A stretch of 64,000 nucleotides of DNA from Desertivirga arenae (GCF_017355785.1 NZ_JAFEWE010000005.1:310001-374000); one strand, 5' to 3'; shown: positions 56,401 to 64,000, counted from the first letter of the stretch. The notes: generated from the letters alone by a model not told the origin. Program-made: numbers and translations.

Positions 56401-56588
56401 TAAATAAGGTTCATCTGAATGCAACCACCCTTGCATTGTATGGAAGAGATCTCTTCGTTATCACCAAATTCCCAGCCTTTGATCCTGAGGGTGGAAACCT
56501 GAACGCGGGTACACTTACTCCAGGCGTAGAACTGGCGCAGTTTCCCTCCGCACGCACTTTTGGTTTAAACGCAACCTTCAAATTCTAA
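53439..56588 (+). CDS. SusC/RagA-family TonB-linked outer membrane transporter (second locus)
   Basis: A 1049-residue transporter. After the signal peptide (to AQAQ) come the regulatory-like domain (VKGQVLSLETNKPLAGVSIKVKG, about 28-50), the TonB region LNEVVVTALGIKREEKSLGY, a plug with NPDDIETVTVLKGAGATALYGSRAASG and a barrel ending RTFGLNATFKF. The motif LGIKREEKSLGYA places it in a different SusC subgroup from the first locus. It is followed after 5 bases by a SusD gene and two phosphodiesterases in one operon, so the imported substrate is probably a phosphodiester rather than a plain glycan. Confidence 0.95.
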   Translation: MMNFLLTYVKGILLLFFLLSGVAQAQTALVKGQVLSLETNKPLAGVSIKVKGTNRGTSSDLEGKFSINANSTETLIATFIGYTSEEVLAREASVIYMASESKALNEVVVTALGIKREEKSLGYAAQSLKNDAVTDARTTNWVNSLSGKVAGLNIQGTGSGPVSSSRITLRGESSLNLDNNQALIVVDGIPVSNKITGTGFKAHLATDSPVDFGSSMSDINPDDIETVTVLKGAGATALYGSRAASGAIIITTKSGKAQKGIGVTYNTTVSFDQVNRWPDYQFEYGEGRTDSYYSYGNTADGMNTSTTASAGRAWGPKFDGQMYYQYNPSAADGISTERTPWVADKNYISDYFKTGRTLTNSVNLEGGSDKGSIRASITHMTNDWIVENTGFKRLTTALSANYKLTDKLKVSAKANYTNKKSDNLPSAGYNNQTLMYFLIIGTAPNIKADWFKPMWKPGLEGVQQFQPFNPGPDNPYIEMYEVLNTMNRHGIVGGLTANYTFSPKLELMVRSGLDLAFEYRSQQRPYSITRYPRGMYREQNVFSNEINTDALLTFKDKIGSDVSFSISGGGNIMSQTYDFAGMYADQLAQPGIYQISNSLDQAVADPLKTRKSIHSAYGLAQFSFKDRIFVDLTGRNDWSSALPYKNNSFFYPSVSTSFIANEIFNLPKAISYAKLRLSLAQVGNDTRPYQDQKYYDRIYSNSFTNPSTLYNPDLQPEITTSTEAGLDVRLFQNRLGLDLAIYNNNSKNQILAVPLDQTSGYSSALVNAGLINSRGLEVSLNGKPVKGKKFNWSTTLNWAANRSYVRELREGITSQILYSHESNVSIEARVGGRMGDLYGKGFQRAPDGQIIYTTEGVPATPDPLLRKWGNAFPDWKAGLMNEFSFKNVRISALIEGQAGGSMYSQTNHKNNTLGKTMVTLPGRDEGIIGLGVVKQTDGSFVPNTTRVKAMTYYDNYYQIGNAETNIFSTDFLKLREARIEWDLPKKLLNKVHLNATTLALYGRDLFVITKFPAFDPEGGNLNAGTLTPGVELAQFPSARTFGLNATFKF

Positions 56589-56593
56589 TATTC

Positions 56594-58081
56594 ATGAAAA
56601 CTTTTATTAATAAAATAGTTCTAATTGCAATTCCGTCATTCCTGCTGCTGTCGTGTACCGATAACTTTCAGGACATCAATACTGACCCCAATCGCCCAAA
56701 AAAAATTACTCCTGGTGTTATGTTGGGACAAATGCAGTATAAGATGGTAAACACGACTATTAATTCGGCCTATTCATTCGGCCATGAATTGATGCAGTAT
56801 ACTGCGCCTCGCAATAGTACTAGTGGGGGCGTACATCGTTATATCCTTCAACCTTCTACAGCTACCAGCTTATGGAATAACTTATACAGCCAGTTGACCG
56901 ATGTGGAAGATATGTATAATATCTCCAGCCAGCTTGGGGAAGATAATTACAAAGCCATTTCGCTAATCTACAAGTCATGGAGCTACTCCATTCTCACTGA
57001 TTGTTTTGGAGACATCCCCTACTCTCAGGCAAGCAAAGCTACTGAAGGCGTATTAACACCTGCCTTTGATGCTCAAAAAGATATTTACACTAATATACTT
57101 GCAGACCTGGACAGAGCTAATTCTTTATTAAATAGCTCTAAAGCTCTCACTTACGGCGGCGATATCCTTTACAGTGCAAATTCCCTTAGTGGCGCAAATA
57201 ACCCCGGTATAACCAAATGGAAAAAATTTTGCAACTCCCTTCGGTTAAGGTTACTGCTTCGTATCTCAAAGCGAAATGCTGAGATAAATGTGAATGAACA
57301 GATAAATTCAATTCTAGCAAATCCTGATAAGTATCCAATATTCACAAGTAATGCAGATGAGGCTATACTTAAATATCCGAATACACTGCCTTATTACAAT
57401 CCCTACTTCAATGCCCGTCAAAGTGATTGGCGCGCAGACAATTCTTATACACGCTTCTTTATAAATAAACTTAACGCAGATTCTGACCCACGCCGCACGG
57501 TCTGGGCTTATACTGTTAAGGTTGGAGACCAACAGGTTTATCAGGGAATTGAAAGTGGGTATCCTGGCTCACAGCAAAATATCCCAGAAGGTAATTCCGG
57601 TTATAATGATGGCCTGAAATCACTGCCTCAACTGGGAATAATGATGAGTTATGCCGAATTACAATTCATCCTGGCAGAGCTTGCTCTAAAAGGTTTTAAT
57701 ACCGGAAACACCGCAAAAAACCATTACAATGCTGGAATTACGGCTTCTATGATACAGTGGGGTGTTACCCTTCCAACCGGTTATCTTGCTAAAGAAGGAA
57801 TTGCGTATGATGAGGCGGCAACACCTGAAAAACAGCTGGAACAGATCATGCTTCAAAAATGGCTGGCCTTGTTTTTCACCGACCTTCAGGCATGGTACGA
57901 AAAACGCAGAACCGGATTACCCGCAATGCCAAGAGGATCAGGAATTCCAGCACAAAACACCTTCCCCTCCAGGGCTCTCTACCCTACTTATTTACAGTCC
58001 TTAAACAATGACAACCTGCAAAAAGTATTGCAAACAATGGGAGGAGACCAAACAACGGTAAAGGTTTGGTGGGATAAATAA
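56594..58081 (+). CDS. SusD-like outer membrane lipoprotein (SusD_like_2 type)
   Basis: A 495-residue lipoprotein (signal ending LLSC, about Cys 21) with TDNFQDINTDPNRPK at the start of the mature part, ALISLIYKSWSYSILTDCFGDIPYSQA-like helices (residues about 120-150), LQFILAELALKG and the C-terminal LQKWLALFFTDLQAWYEKRRTG. These match the second SusD-like family, whose members bind non-starch nutrients. Five bases after susC and 13 bases before the GDPD gene, it caps the second transporter. Confidence 0.92.
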   Translation: MKTFINKIVLIAIPSFLLLSCTDNFQDINTDPNRPKKITPGVMLGQMQYKMVNTTINSAYSFGHELMQYTAPRNSTSGGVHRYILQPSTATSLWNNLYSQLTDVEDMYNISSQLGEDNYKAISLIYKSWSYSILTDCFGDIPYSQASKATEGVLTPAFDAQKDIYTNILADLDRANSLLNSSKALTYGGDILYSANSLSGANNPGITKWKKFCNSLRLRLLLRISKRNAEINVNEQINSILANPDKYPIFTSNADEAILKYPNTLPYYNPYFNARQSDWRADNSYTRFFINKLNADSDPRRTVWAYTVKVGDQQVYQGIESGYPGSQQNIPEGNSGYNDGLKSLPQLGIMMSYAELQFILAELALKGFNTGNTAKNHYNAGITASMIQWGVTLPTGYLAKEGIAYDEAATPEKQLEQIMLQKWLALFFTDLQAWYEKRRTGLPAMPRGSGIPAQNTFPSRALYPTYLQSLNNDNLQKVLQTMGGDQTTVKVWWDK

Positions 58082-58094
58082 TCAGACATAAAAT

Positions 58095-58922
58095 ATGAAG
58101 AACTTCTTAATACTCTTACTATTAGCGAGCTTTACATGTATTGAGGCTCAGACTTCCATTCAATTACCTCAAAAAGGCCTTTGCGCTCATCGGGGAGCAA
58201 TGGACACCCATCCGGAAAATACGCTACCAGCTTTCAAAGAGGCAATAAGACTTGGAGCTCAAATGATAGAGTTCGATGTCCAGCTAAGTAAAGACGGCAA
58301 GCTGGTGATCATGCATGATGATTCCATTGATAGAACTACCAACGGAAGTGGTTTAATAGCAGAGATGAACTACTCGGATATAAGGAAACTGGATGCAGGA
58401 ATTAAAAAATCCGAAGCATTTAAGGGGACCAAAGTTCCAAGTTTTGAAGAAACCCTGGCCCTGATGCCAAAAAACATTTGGCTTAATTGCCATTTAAAGG
58501 GACATGCGAAACTTGGAGAAATGTGCGCGAAGGTACTTAAATCTACAGGCAGACTGCATCAGGCTTTTTTAACTTGTAATGAAGAAGCTGCCGACGCTGC
58601 TGTTAAAGCAGTTCCTCAAGTCTTGATTTGCAATGCCGACAATAAATACAGGAATCAGACGGAAACTTATGCAAAGGCAACTATAGCCAGGAAAGCACAA
58701 TTTATTCAGTTGTTAAGGCCAGCCAAAAACGAAGATCAGAAAGAGATTCTCCAGTTATTAAAGCAAAACGGGGTGAAGGTGAACTTCTTTTATGCTAAGT
58801 CACCAGAGGAGCTCGCATCACTATTTACCAGTGGAGTGGACTTTGTGCTCGTAAATAATCTTTCTGAAATGATGCCTGCCGCTCTCGCCACTGGAATTAA
58901 ACCTGTCATTAAATCGAAATAA
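58095..58922 (+). CDS. Glycerophosphodiester phosphodiesterase, exported
   Basis: A 275-residue GDPD-family enzyme with signal peptide (to IEAQ). It hydrolyses glycerophosphodiesters to glycerol 3-phosphate and an alcohol. The catalytic set is complete: HRGAMDTHPENTLPAF (His, Arg, Glu), EFDVQLSKDG (metal ligands Glu and Asp) and MHDDSIDRTTNGSG (His). The TIM-barrel end is FVLVNNLSEM. Start 13 bases after the SusD stop and end one base before the next gene, so all four genes form one transcript. Probably acts in the periplasm on substrate brought in by the SusCD pair. Confidence 0.94.
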   Translation: MKNFLILLLLASFTCIEAQTSIQLPQKGLCAHRGAMDTHPENTLPAFKEAIRLGAQMIEFDVQLSKDGKLVIMHDDSIDRTTNGSGLIAEMNYSDIRKLDAGIKKSEAFKGTKVPSFEETLALMPKNIWLNCHLKGHAKLGEMCAKVLKSTGRLHQAFLTCNEEAADAAVKAVPQVLICNADNKYRNQTETYAKATIARKAQFIQLLRPAKNEDQKEILQLLKQNGVKVNFFYAKSPEELASLFTSGVDFVLVNNLSEMMPAALATGIKPVIKSK

Positions 58923-58923
58923 A

Positions 58924-60462
58924 ATGAGAACACCCTTAATCTTGATATTCTTTTCATTCCTTGCATTCTTTTCTAAAAGTAATGCTCAAGACACCAGTAA
59001 CAATAAAAGTTGGCGTACTTTGATCGTGTTCTTTGATGGCTTGAGGCCGGACTATATTACACCTGCAATTATGCCAAATCTTCACGCCTTTAAACAGAAA
59101 GGTGCTTACGGGAATCAGCATCACAGTGTTTTTCCAACTGTAACTCGTGTCAATTCATCTTCCTACTCTACCGGCTCTTATCCGGAAAAACATGGTTTAA
59201 TGGGAAATACGGTATACTTCCCCGAGGTGAACCGGACTAAGGGGCTCAATACAGGCGATGCCGAGAACCTCAACAAGATAAATCAAGCAAGTGGTGGCAA
59301 ACTGCTCACCTCCGTTTCTATAGGGGAAGTGCTGGCTAAAGCAGGTCAAAAAATGATGGTGTTTAGTTCAGGCTCTACCGGTCAGGCTCTTCTTCAAAAT
59401 CACACCCTGAGCGGAGGTGCTATTATCAACCCGGACATGATACTACCGGCAGAAATAAAAGAAAGTGTAATACAGCAAATTGGTGTTGTTCCTGGAACAA
59501 AAGCAGAAAGGCATAGATGGGTTGCAGATGCACTTATTCATTATGGATTCGCAAATGATGGCCCTCTCGTAAATGCGATCTGGTTTTCAGATCCGGATGG
59601 AAATGCACATGAACATGGTATAGGATCACCCGAGGCTATGGCATCAATCAAAGAGGTCGACAAACAGTTTGGCAGAATAATTAATACACTAACGAGCTTA
59701 GGGAAGATTAATAACTTTAATATCTTAATCTCTACAGATCACGGTTTTGTTACTTACATCGGTAAAGAAAACTTGACAGAGTTTTTAGTAAAGCAAGGAT
59801 TAAAGGAAAGCGCAGAAAGCGAGGATGTAATTGTTTCAGAAGGTGCCATTTATGTAAAAGACCACAAGGAAGAAAAGATTCGCCAGATCGTTTCAATTCT
59901 ACAGCGGCAGACCTGGATTGGTGGGATCTTTACAAAAGCATCTTCTAAAGATCCATTAAAAGGCTTCGTGGATGGAACCCTATCTTTCGAATCCATTCAT
60001 TGGGCCCATCCCGAGAGGGCTGCAGACATTCTCGTAGATAAAAACTGGAACGATGATAAGAATGCCTTCGGTTATGCAGGGTCCTCCTATTCAAAGGGAG
60101 TTGCAGGACATGGAAGTTTAAGTCCCTACGAAGTCCACATTCCATTCATCGTATCTGGTCCTGCTTTTAAACGCTCTTTTACCTCAAAGCTGCCAACTTC
60201 AAATGTAGACATCGTGCCTACGGTTTTAAATCTTCACGGTCTTCAGATACCGGCTTCTATGAATGGTCGAGTAGTAACGGAATTAATGAAAGGTGGGCAC
60301 GCTGTTCCGAAATTCCATAAAGAAGAAATCTCTGTGCAAGCCTCTAGCTTAGAGGGTACTTATTCCCAAACGCTGTACCGGACTGTTTCTGAGAAGTATC
60401 AGTATGTAGATAAGGTCAAAGTAAGTCGGGAACCATCGCAGACGATGGGAATAAAAAAATAA
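58924..60462 (+). CDS. Nucleotide pyrophosphatase/phosphodiesterase (NPP/alkaline phosphatase superfamily), exported
   Basis: A 512-residue enzyme with signal peptide (to SNAQ). The alkaline-phosphatase-superfamily site is complete: first metal Asp in VFFDGLRPDYI, nucleophile Thr in FPTVTRVNSSSYSTG, the Asp/His ligands DPDGNAHEHG and STDHGF, and GHGSLSPYEVHIPF near the C-terminal end of the fold. NPP-type enzymes split phosphodiesters such as nucleotides, lysophospholipids or glycerophosphocholine. It begins two bases after the GDPD stop. With GDPD it suggests release of phosphate and a sugar, glycerol or head group from an imported phosphodiester. Substrate is inferred. Confidence 0.9.
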   Translation: MRTPLILIFFSFLAFFSKSNAQDTSNNKSWRTLIVFFDGLRPDYITPAIMPNLHAFKQKGAYGNQHHSVFPTVTRVNSSSYSTGSYPEKHGLMGNTVYFPEVNRTKGLNTGDAENLNKINQASGGKLLTSVSIGEVLAKAGQKMMVFSSGSTGQALLQNHTLSGGAIINPDMILPAEIKESVIQQIGVVPGTKAERHRWVADALIHYGFANDGPLVNAIWFSDPDGNAHEHGIGSPEAMASIKEVDKQFGRIINTLTSLGKINNFNILISTDHGFVTYIGKENLTEFLVKQGLKESAESEDVIVSEGAIYVKDHKEEKIRQIVSILQRQTWIGGIFTKASSKDPLKGFVDGTLSFESIHWAHPERAADILVDKNWNDDKNAFGYAGSSYSKGVAGHGSLSPYEVHIPFIVSGPAFKRSFTSKLPTSNVDIVPTVLNLHGLQIPASMNGRVVTELMKGGHAVPKFHKEEISVQASSLEGTYSQTLYRTVSEKYQYVDKVKVSREPSQTMGIKK

Positions 60463-60520
60463 GTATAATCCGGAGCCTTGGAAAAGGGCCGCCCCAAAAG
60501 AGGCCTTTCGTTTCAAAATA

Positions 60521-60560
60521 AAAAAGATTGAGTGAAAATGGATTTCACTCAATCTTTTTT
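60521..60560 (+). terminator. Strong rho-independent terminator of the second SusCD operon
   Basis: A 17-base-pair stem (60521-60537 with 60543-60559) and 5-base loop, rich in A at the start and T at the end, with six T residues at 60555-60560. It lies 58 bases after the NPP stop. Confidence 0.9.
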
Positions 60561-60734
60561 ATTGATCATCATCTTTATTGCGCTTGCTATAGGTGAGTAA
60601 CAGCTATCGAAAGTAAGGCAAAAACAGCGAAGAGTGTTGCTGCAAAATATCTTCCAACAAACATATCATCGAATTCAAACTTTTATCAGGCAAGTTTGTT
60701 AAGGCTGCATTCTATTCATATTCAAAAAAAGCGG

Positions 60735-61109
60735 ATGGCTTTATATCAACTTATTTATTCCAGTATTCCAACCAGAATTTTATCTGATCATGAGCTCGAG
60801 GAATTGCTAAACACGTCTAGGGATGCAAATTCAAAGCACGGTATTACGGGCATGCTGATCTGTTTTAAAAGCCTGTACGTGCAGTTGATAGAGGGAGAAG
60901 ACACCGAGATAAAGCAGCTTTATAACAAATTGCTGGTTGATAACCGGCATTACCGGGTTCAAACTTTAAAAGAAGGAAAGATCGATAAGCGACAATTTCC
61001 GGATTGGACAATGGGTTTCGAACGCAAAGAAGTAAGTCCGGAAGAACAGAAAGAATCGCTTGATGTGTTTGCTGATAAAAGCTTGTCCCTGCTTTCCCTG
61101 TTGAGGTAG
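60735..61109 (+). CDS. BLUF-domain blue-light photoreceptor
   Basis: A 124-residue single-domain protein that should bind FAD and sense blue light. The BLUF landmarks are present: QLIYSSIPTRILSDHELEEL with the flavin-contacting Tyr, SRDANSKHGITGML with the conserved Asn, LYVQLIEGED with the Gln that flips on illumination, DNRHYRVQTL and FPDWTMGF with Trp and Met. An upstream ATG at 60696 would add 13 residues; the start at 60735 begins exactly with the domain. No output domain is fused and no partner gene is adjacent (the LLM gene converges). It must act through protein contact. Confidence 0.9.
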   Translation: MALYQLIYSSIPTRILSDHELEELLNTSRDANSKHGITGMLICFKSLYVQLIEGEDTEIKQLYNKLLVDNRHYRVQTLKEGKIDKRQFPDWTMGFERKEVSPEEQKESLDVFADKSLSLLSLLR

Positions 61110-61192
61110 CAGCTAAATAAGTAAGAACCTTCGCCTTCGGAATCTGTCCCGCAGTTTGCGAAGGCTCCTCTTAAGCTTATATACAATTATTT

Positions 61193-62215
61193 TTACCTCC
61201 ACCCCAGTCCAGGAGCTACATGTTCCAGGATTGATGACAGAACATGAACGTTGTATTCCACGCCGAGGGTATTAGGTATGGTCAAAAGCAGGGTATCAGC
61301 TTCCTGTATGGCTTCATCCTCTGCAAGTTCCTTAATCAGTTGATCCGGGTCTGCTGCATAACTCTTTCCGAAGATCGCTCTTTTATCTCTTTCGATGTAA
61401 CCAAATTTATCACTGCCTCGTTCCTCCTGCCCGAAGTAGTACCTGTCAAGATCATTAACTAAAGCAAAAATAGAACGGCTTACAGAAACACGACCTTCAT
61501 GTGGATGTCCAGCCTTCTTCCAGGCTTCTTTATAAGCCCTTATCTGTTCTGCTTGCTGTACATGAAAGGGCTTGCCATTTTCGTCAAATTTCAGAGTAGA
61601 GCTTTGCAAATGCATACCATTTTCTGCAGCCCAAACCGCTGTAGCATTAGATGCAGCCCCCCACCAGATGCGTTCTCGCAATCCTTCCGAGTGCGGTTCT
61701 AAGCGTAGAAGGCCGGGGGGATTGGGAAACATGGGGTATGGATTAGGCTGAGCAAACCCAACACCTTTGAGTTTATCCAGGAATTCCAAAGCCTTTTTTC
61801 GTCCCATATCTGCATCCGTTTCACCTTCGGCAGGCTCATAACCAAAATGACGCCAACCATCGATCACTTGTTCCGGTGAACCTCTGCTTATTCCCAGTTG
61901 TAAACGCCCTCCAGAAATAAGATCTGCAGCGCCGGCATCTTCAACCATATAAAGGGGATTCTCGTAACGCATGTCGATCACACCCGTTCCAATCTCTATT
62001 TTGCTTGTTTTTGCACCGATTGCGGATAGTAAAGGAAATGGCGATGCGAGTTGAGCAGCAAAATGGTGAACACGGAAGTAAGCTCCGTCTAATCCAATTT
62101 CTTCCGCCGCAACAGCAAGGTCGATAGATTGAAGTAAGGTATCAGCAGCTGTGCGGGTATTATAAGAAGGATGCTTGGACCAATGTCCAAACGATAGAAA
62201 ACCAATTTTCTTCAT
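61193..62215 (-). CDS. LLM-class flavin-dependent oxidoreductase (luciferase-like)
   Basis: A 340-residue bacterial-luciferase-like TIM barrel. Family features: FLSFGHWSKH at the start, AAEEIGLDGAYFRVHHFA (about 33-50), IGTGVIDMRYENPLYMVEDA (about 77-96) and LQLGISRGSPEQVIDGW (about 105-120). These enzymes use FMNH2 to oxidise varied substrates. I start at the ATG at 62213-62215; a TTG three bases earlier is possible. A -7 element is only four bases upstream, implying a leaderless transcript. It is divergent from metA. Confidence 0.92.
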   Translation of the reverse strand: MKKIGFLSFGHWSKHPSYNTRTAADTLLQSIDLAVAAEEIGLDGAYFRVHHFAAQLASPFPLLSAIGAKTSKIEIGTGVIDMRYENPLYMVEDAGAADLISGGRLQLGISRGSPEQVIDGWRHFGYEPAEGETDADMGRKKALEFLDKLKGVGFAQPNPYPMFPNPPGLLRLEPHSEGLRERIWWGAASNATAVWAAENGMHLQSSTLKFDENGKPFHVQQAEQIRAYKEAWKKAGHPHEGRVSVSRSIFALVNDLDRYYFGQEERGSDKFGYIERDKRAIFGKSYAADPDQLIKELAEDEAIQEADTLLLTIPNTLGVEYNVHVLSSILEHVAPGLGWR

Positions 62216-62219
62216 CAAA

Positions 62220-62227
62220 CAAATTTA
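62220..62227 (-). promoter_or_regulatory. -7 element 4 bases from the LLM start codon
   Basis: Read leftward, TAAATTTG (62227-62220) is a perfect TAnnTTTG match, followed by TTTG and ATG. It repeats the arrangement found before the Crp/Fnr gene at 51640. Confidence 0.5.
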
Positions 62228-62375
62228 GCAAATACCCCTACCATTTTTGTCAGCCCTCCCTTGTCCCTTTATCAGAATAAAGTAAGATCTGTGGTTCGAG
62301 GATAAGGCAAAGTATTAGAATTGCCATTTAATAGTCAGAGACGTTGCTAAGTTTAGAGTTCATGCGTATTATTCT

Positions 62376-62383
62376 TATTTTTG
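62376..62383 (+). promoter_or_regulatory. -7 element of metA
   Basis: TATTTTTG matches TAnnTTTG perfectly, 30 bases before the metA ATG, with GGGAGAGG just before the start. No TTG is found at the usual -33 distance. I see no SAM riboswitch in the 197-base spacer. Confidence 0.55.
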
Positions 62384-62412
62384 CAGCCTTAATAAAAACA
62401 AGGGAGAGGTAA

Positions 62413-63357
62413 ATGCCAGTTAAGATTCCGAATAATTTGCCAGCGATAGAGCTTTTAAAGAAGGAAAATATATTTGTAATGAGTGAGCTGAGAGCGAATA
62501 CACAAGATATTCGCCCTATGCGTGTCCTTATCCTCAATCTAATGCCTCTAAAAATTACTGCAGAAACGGACTTCGTTCGCTTATTGTCTAACAATCCTTT
62601 GCAGGTTGAAGTGGAGTTTTTAAGATTGGATTCGCACACTTCTAAAAACATTTCCGAAGAACACCTGGAGATGTTTTATAAAGGCTTTGGTGAAATTAAA
62701 GAGAACTTCTACGATGGTCTCATCATTACCGGTGCTCCTGTGGAAATGCTCAGATTTGAAGAGGTTACTTACTGGAATGAGATCACTCAGATCTTCGACT
62801 GGGCTAGAAAACACGTTACTTCGACGCTGTATATCTGCTGGGCATCTCAAGCGGCGCTATACCACTTCTATGGTGTAGAGAAAAAGCCGTTGGAGAAAAA
62901 ATTGTCTGGAGTATTTAAGCATACTGCTACTGAAAAAGGTCATTCCCTGTTAAGAGGGTTTGATGACGAGTTTTTCATTCCACATAGCAGGCATACTACT
63001 ATTGCAAAATCTGATCTTTCCGGCAAGGACGATCTTCGCATTCTTGCTGAATCTCCTGATGCAGGGGTTGCTATTGTATATTCCCGGGGTGGCCGGGAAT
63101 TTTATCTTACCGGTCATTCAGAGTACTCTCCTCTGACCCTTCATGAGGAGTATGTGAGAGACGTGAAGAAAGGCCTTGAGGTTCCGGTTCCGAAGAATTA
63201 TTACCGGGATGATAATCCAGAGAATACACCACTCGTTTGCTGGACCAGCCATGCGAACTTGTTGTTCAATAACTGGCTCAACTATTTTGTTTATCAGGAA
63301 ACTCCGTATGATTTGGAAGATGTTGCCAAGCTTGGTGATATTTCTCAGAACGGTTAA
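62413..63357 (+). CDS. metA: Homoserine O-acyltransferase, predicted to use acetyl-CoA
   Basis: A 314-residue MetA-family enzyme that acylates homoserine at the hydroxyl group in methionine synthesis. The catalytic Cys is in YICWASQAALYHFYG (about 142), the His in HSRHTT and Glu in LTGHSEYSPL. In the family, residue 111 decides the donor: Gly gives succinyl-CoA, Glu gives acetyl-CoA. Here it is Glu (TGAPVEMLRF, E111), so it is better named an O-acetyltransferase despite the usual MetA succinyl label. It begins the plus-strand gene of a divergent pair with the LLM gene. Confidence 0.93.
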   Translation: MPVKIPNNLPAIELLKKENIFVMSELRANTQDIRPMRVLILNLMPLKITAETDFVRLLSNNPLQVEVEFLRLDSHTSKNISEEHLEMFYKGFGEIKENFYDGLIITGAPVEMLRFEEVTYWNEITQIFDWARKHVTSTLYICWASQAALYHFYGVEKKPLEKKLSGVFKHTATEKGHSLLRGFDDEFFIPHSRHTTIAKSDLSGKDDLRILAESPDAGVAIVYSRGGREFYLTGHSEYSPLTLHEEYVRDVKKGLEVPVPKNYYRDDNPENTPLVCWTSHANLLFNNWLNYFVYQETPYDLEDVAKLGDISQNG

Positions 63358-63472
63358 AAATATAAGTGAAAGAGAAGTAAAAGTGACGAGAATCATCTAG
63401 GAATTTAGATGAGAGCTCAATAGGTTTGACTCATTATTCAATTCGTCAGAATTTTGATATAGGTATAGGTAG

Positions 63473-63502
63473 ACGCCGCACTCTCATAGTGTGGCGTTTT
63501 AT
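63473..63502 (+). terminator. Terminator downstream of metA
   Basis: ACGCCGCACT (63473-63482) pairs with AGTGTGGCGT (63488-63497), one G-U, around a five-base loop, followed by TTTTATTTA. It lies 115 bases after the metA stop. Confidence 0.75.
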
Positions 63503-63562
63503 TTATGGAGCTAATTCTGCACAGAAGAATATTAATGGTCTTAGAAGTTCTCACCTTCCACT

Positions 63563-64000
63563 TCACATTTCCGAATGCTCCTTAAGTATCTCCCTGTAGG
63601 TGTTTAAAAAAGTGGATTTAGATATAAATCCAACGAACCGGTCATCTGGATTAAGCACGGGTAAAACCCAAACCCCTGATTGGTCAAACTTATCGGCCAC
63701 TACGGTCATATCCTCATCCTCATATACTACCACCGGAGGAAACTTTACGAGTTGACCCAGACCGATTTCCGAGCGTTTAATTTCATCAAAAAGAATGGGA
63801 CGTAACTCGTCCACTGAAATAGTTCCAGCAAGGTGTTGATTTTCATCCAAAACTGCAACCAAATTTCTCCTTCCGGATTTAATAACTTCTATTAAGTCAT
63901 TTACTGAAGAATGAATAGCAATCTTTGAAACGTCCTTCTCAAGTAGTGATGATATATTAATGAGGAGCAACAGGTTCTTATCATACTCGTGCGTAAAGAT
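63563..64000 (-). CDS. ClC-family chloride channel, C-terminal CBS part (gene runs off the right edge)
   Basis: The leftward frame is open from base 64000 to the stop at 63563; the TTG at 63970 is inside the gene, since the frame continues upstream as TFHEYDKNL-like sequence without a stop. Visible is the C-terminal CBS-domain pair: VLDENQHLAGTISVDELRPILFD and VLPVLNPDDRFVGFISKSTFL, typical of the cytoplasmic end of Bacteroidota ClC chloride channels or transporters (EIRPIMFD and FVSKSSIF.TYR in relatives). The end SKSTFLNTYREILKEHSE matches too. Membrane part lies beyond the window. Confidence 0.8.
   Translation of the reverse strand: MFTHEYDKNLLLLINISSLLEKDVSKIAIHSSVNDLIEVIKSGRRNLVAVLDENQHLAGTISVDELRPILFDEIKRSEIGLGQLVKFPPVVVYEDEDMTVVADKFDQSGVWVLPVLNPDDRFVGFISKSTFLNTYREILKEHSEM

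Noticed and set aside
62219-62412. SAM riboswitch before metA
   Set aside because: I could not find the conserved SAM-I or SAM-II blocks or their stems in the spacer.

Overview
The window looks like a chromosomal segment of a free-living Bacteroidota bacterium, most likely of the Sphingobacteriaceae (Pedobacter-like) group. Evidence: three SusC/SusD-type modules or relatives, a PorP/SprF-like type IX secretion fragment, a hybrid-type polysaccharide sensor, an HC1 histone-like protein, few Shine-Dalgarno sites, and several good matches to the Bacteroidota -7 promoter element TAnnTTTG. The species assignment is inference; no rRNA is present.

Layout. 1-3.3 kb: 3' part of a PorP/SprF gene, an unknown gene, a tRNA-Gly(GCC)/tRNA-Leu(TAA) pair with promoter and terminator, and galK. 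3.6-4.4 kb: small membrane protein and a receiver-only response regulator. 4.5-28.3 kb: carbohydrate block. A leftward operon susC-susD-susE/F-GH76 follows a second leftward operon (glutaminase-A-like protein, arylsulfatase, GH2). A divergent regulator pair (sensor kinase plus separate AraC-type response regulator) is the probable control. It is followed by a nucleosidase, a PL11 rhamnogalacturonan lyase, a dienelactone hydrolase, a YD-like lipoprotein and a LacI regulator. 28.4-39.4 kb: outer membrane barrel with divergent TetR, a LytTR/LytS pair with a triple-repeat secreted protein, a cation/proton antiporter, an OmpR-type two-component system and a hexapeptide acetyltransferase. 39.5-45.1 kb: a very large hybrid kinase with its own periplasmic sugar-binding domain, two small GreA/GreB-like proteins, and a membrane-anchored, degenerate glutamate-synthase-like protein whose 3' end is an 18-unit dinucleotide repeat; tandem leader-like repeats lie upstream. 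45.2-53.1 kb: thiol-disulfide protein, HC1, USP, aspartate kinase, SDR, DJ-1/PfpI protein, a Crp/Fnr gene broken in an 11-base homopolymer, and an unknown secreted protein. 53.4-60.5 kb: a second SusC/SusD operon with two phosphodiesterases instead of glycosidases. 60.7-64 kb: BLUF photoreceptor, LLM flavoprotein, metA and the 3' part of a ClC chloride channel.

How it works together. The first block appears to import and digest a branched, possibly sulfated polysaccharide through SusC/D, with surface lipoproteins (SusE/F, GH76) and periplasmic enzymes (GH2, sulfatase). The second SusC/D operon probably imports phosphodiester-containing molecules that GDPD and NPP-type enzymes cleave. The most unusual signals are the homopolymer and dinucleotide tracts that could act as on/off or coupling switches (51487-51497 and 43414-43449), the tandem leader repeats at 44.7-45.0 kb, the split polysaccharide sensor, and the secreted triple-repeat protein translationally coupled to a LytS/LytTR pair. 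No CRISPR array, insertion sequence, prophage or rRNA operon was seen.
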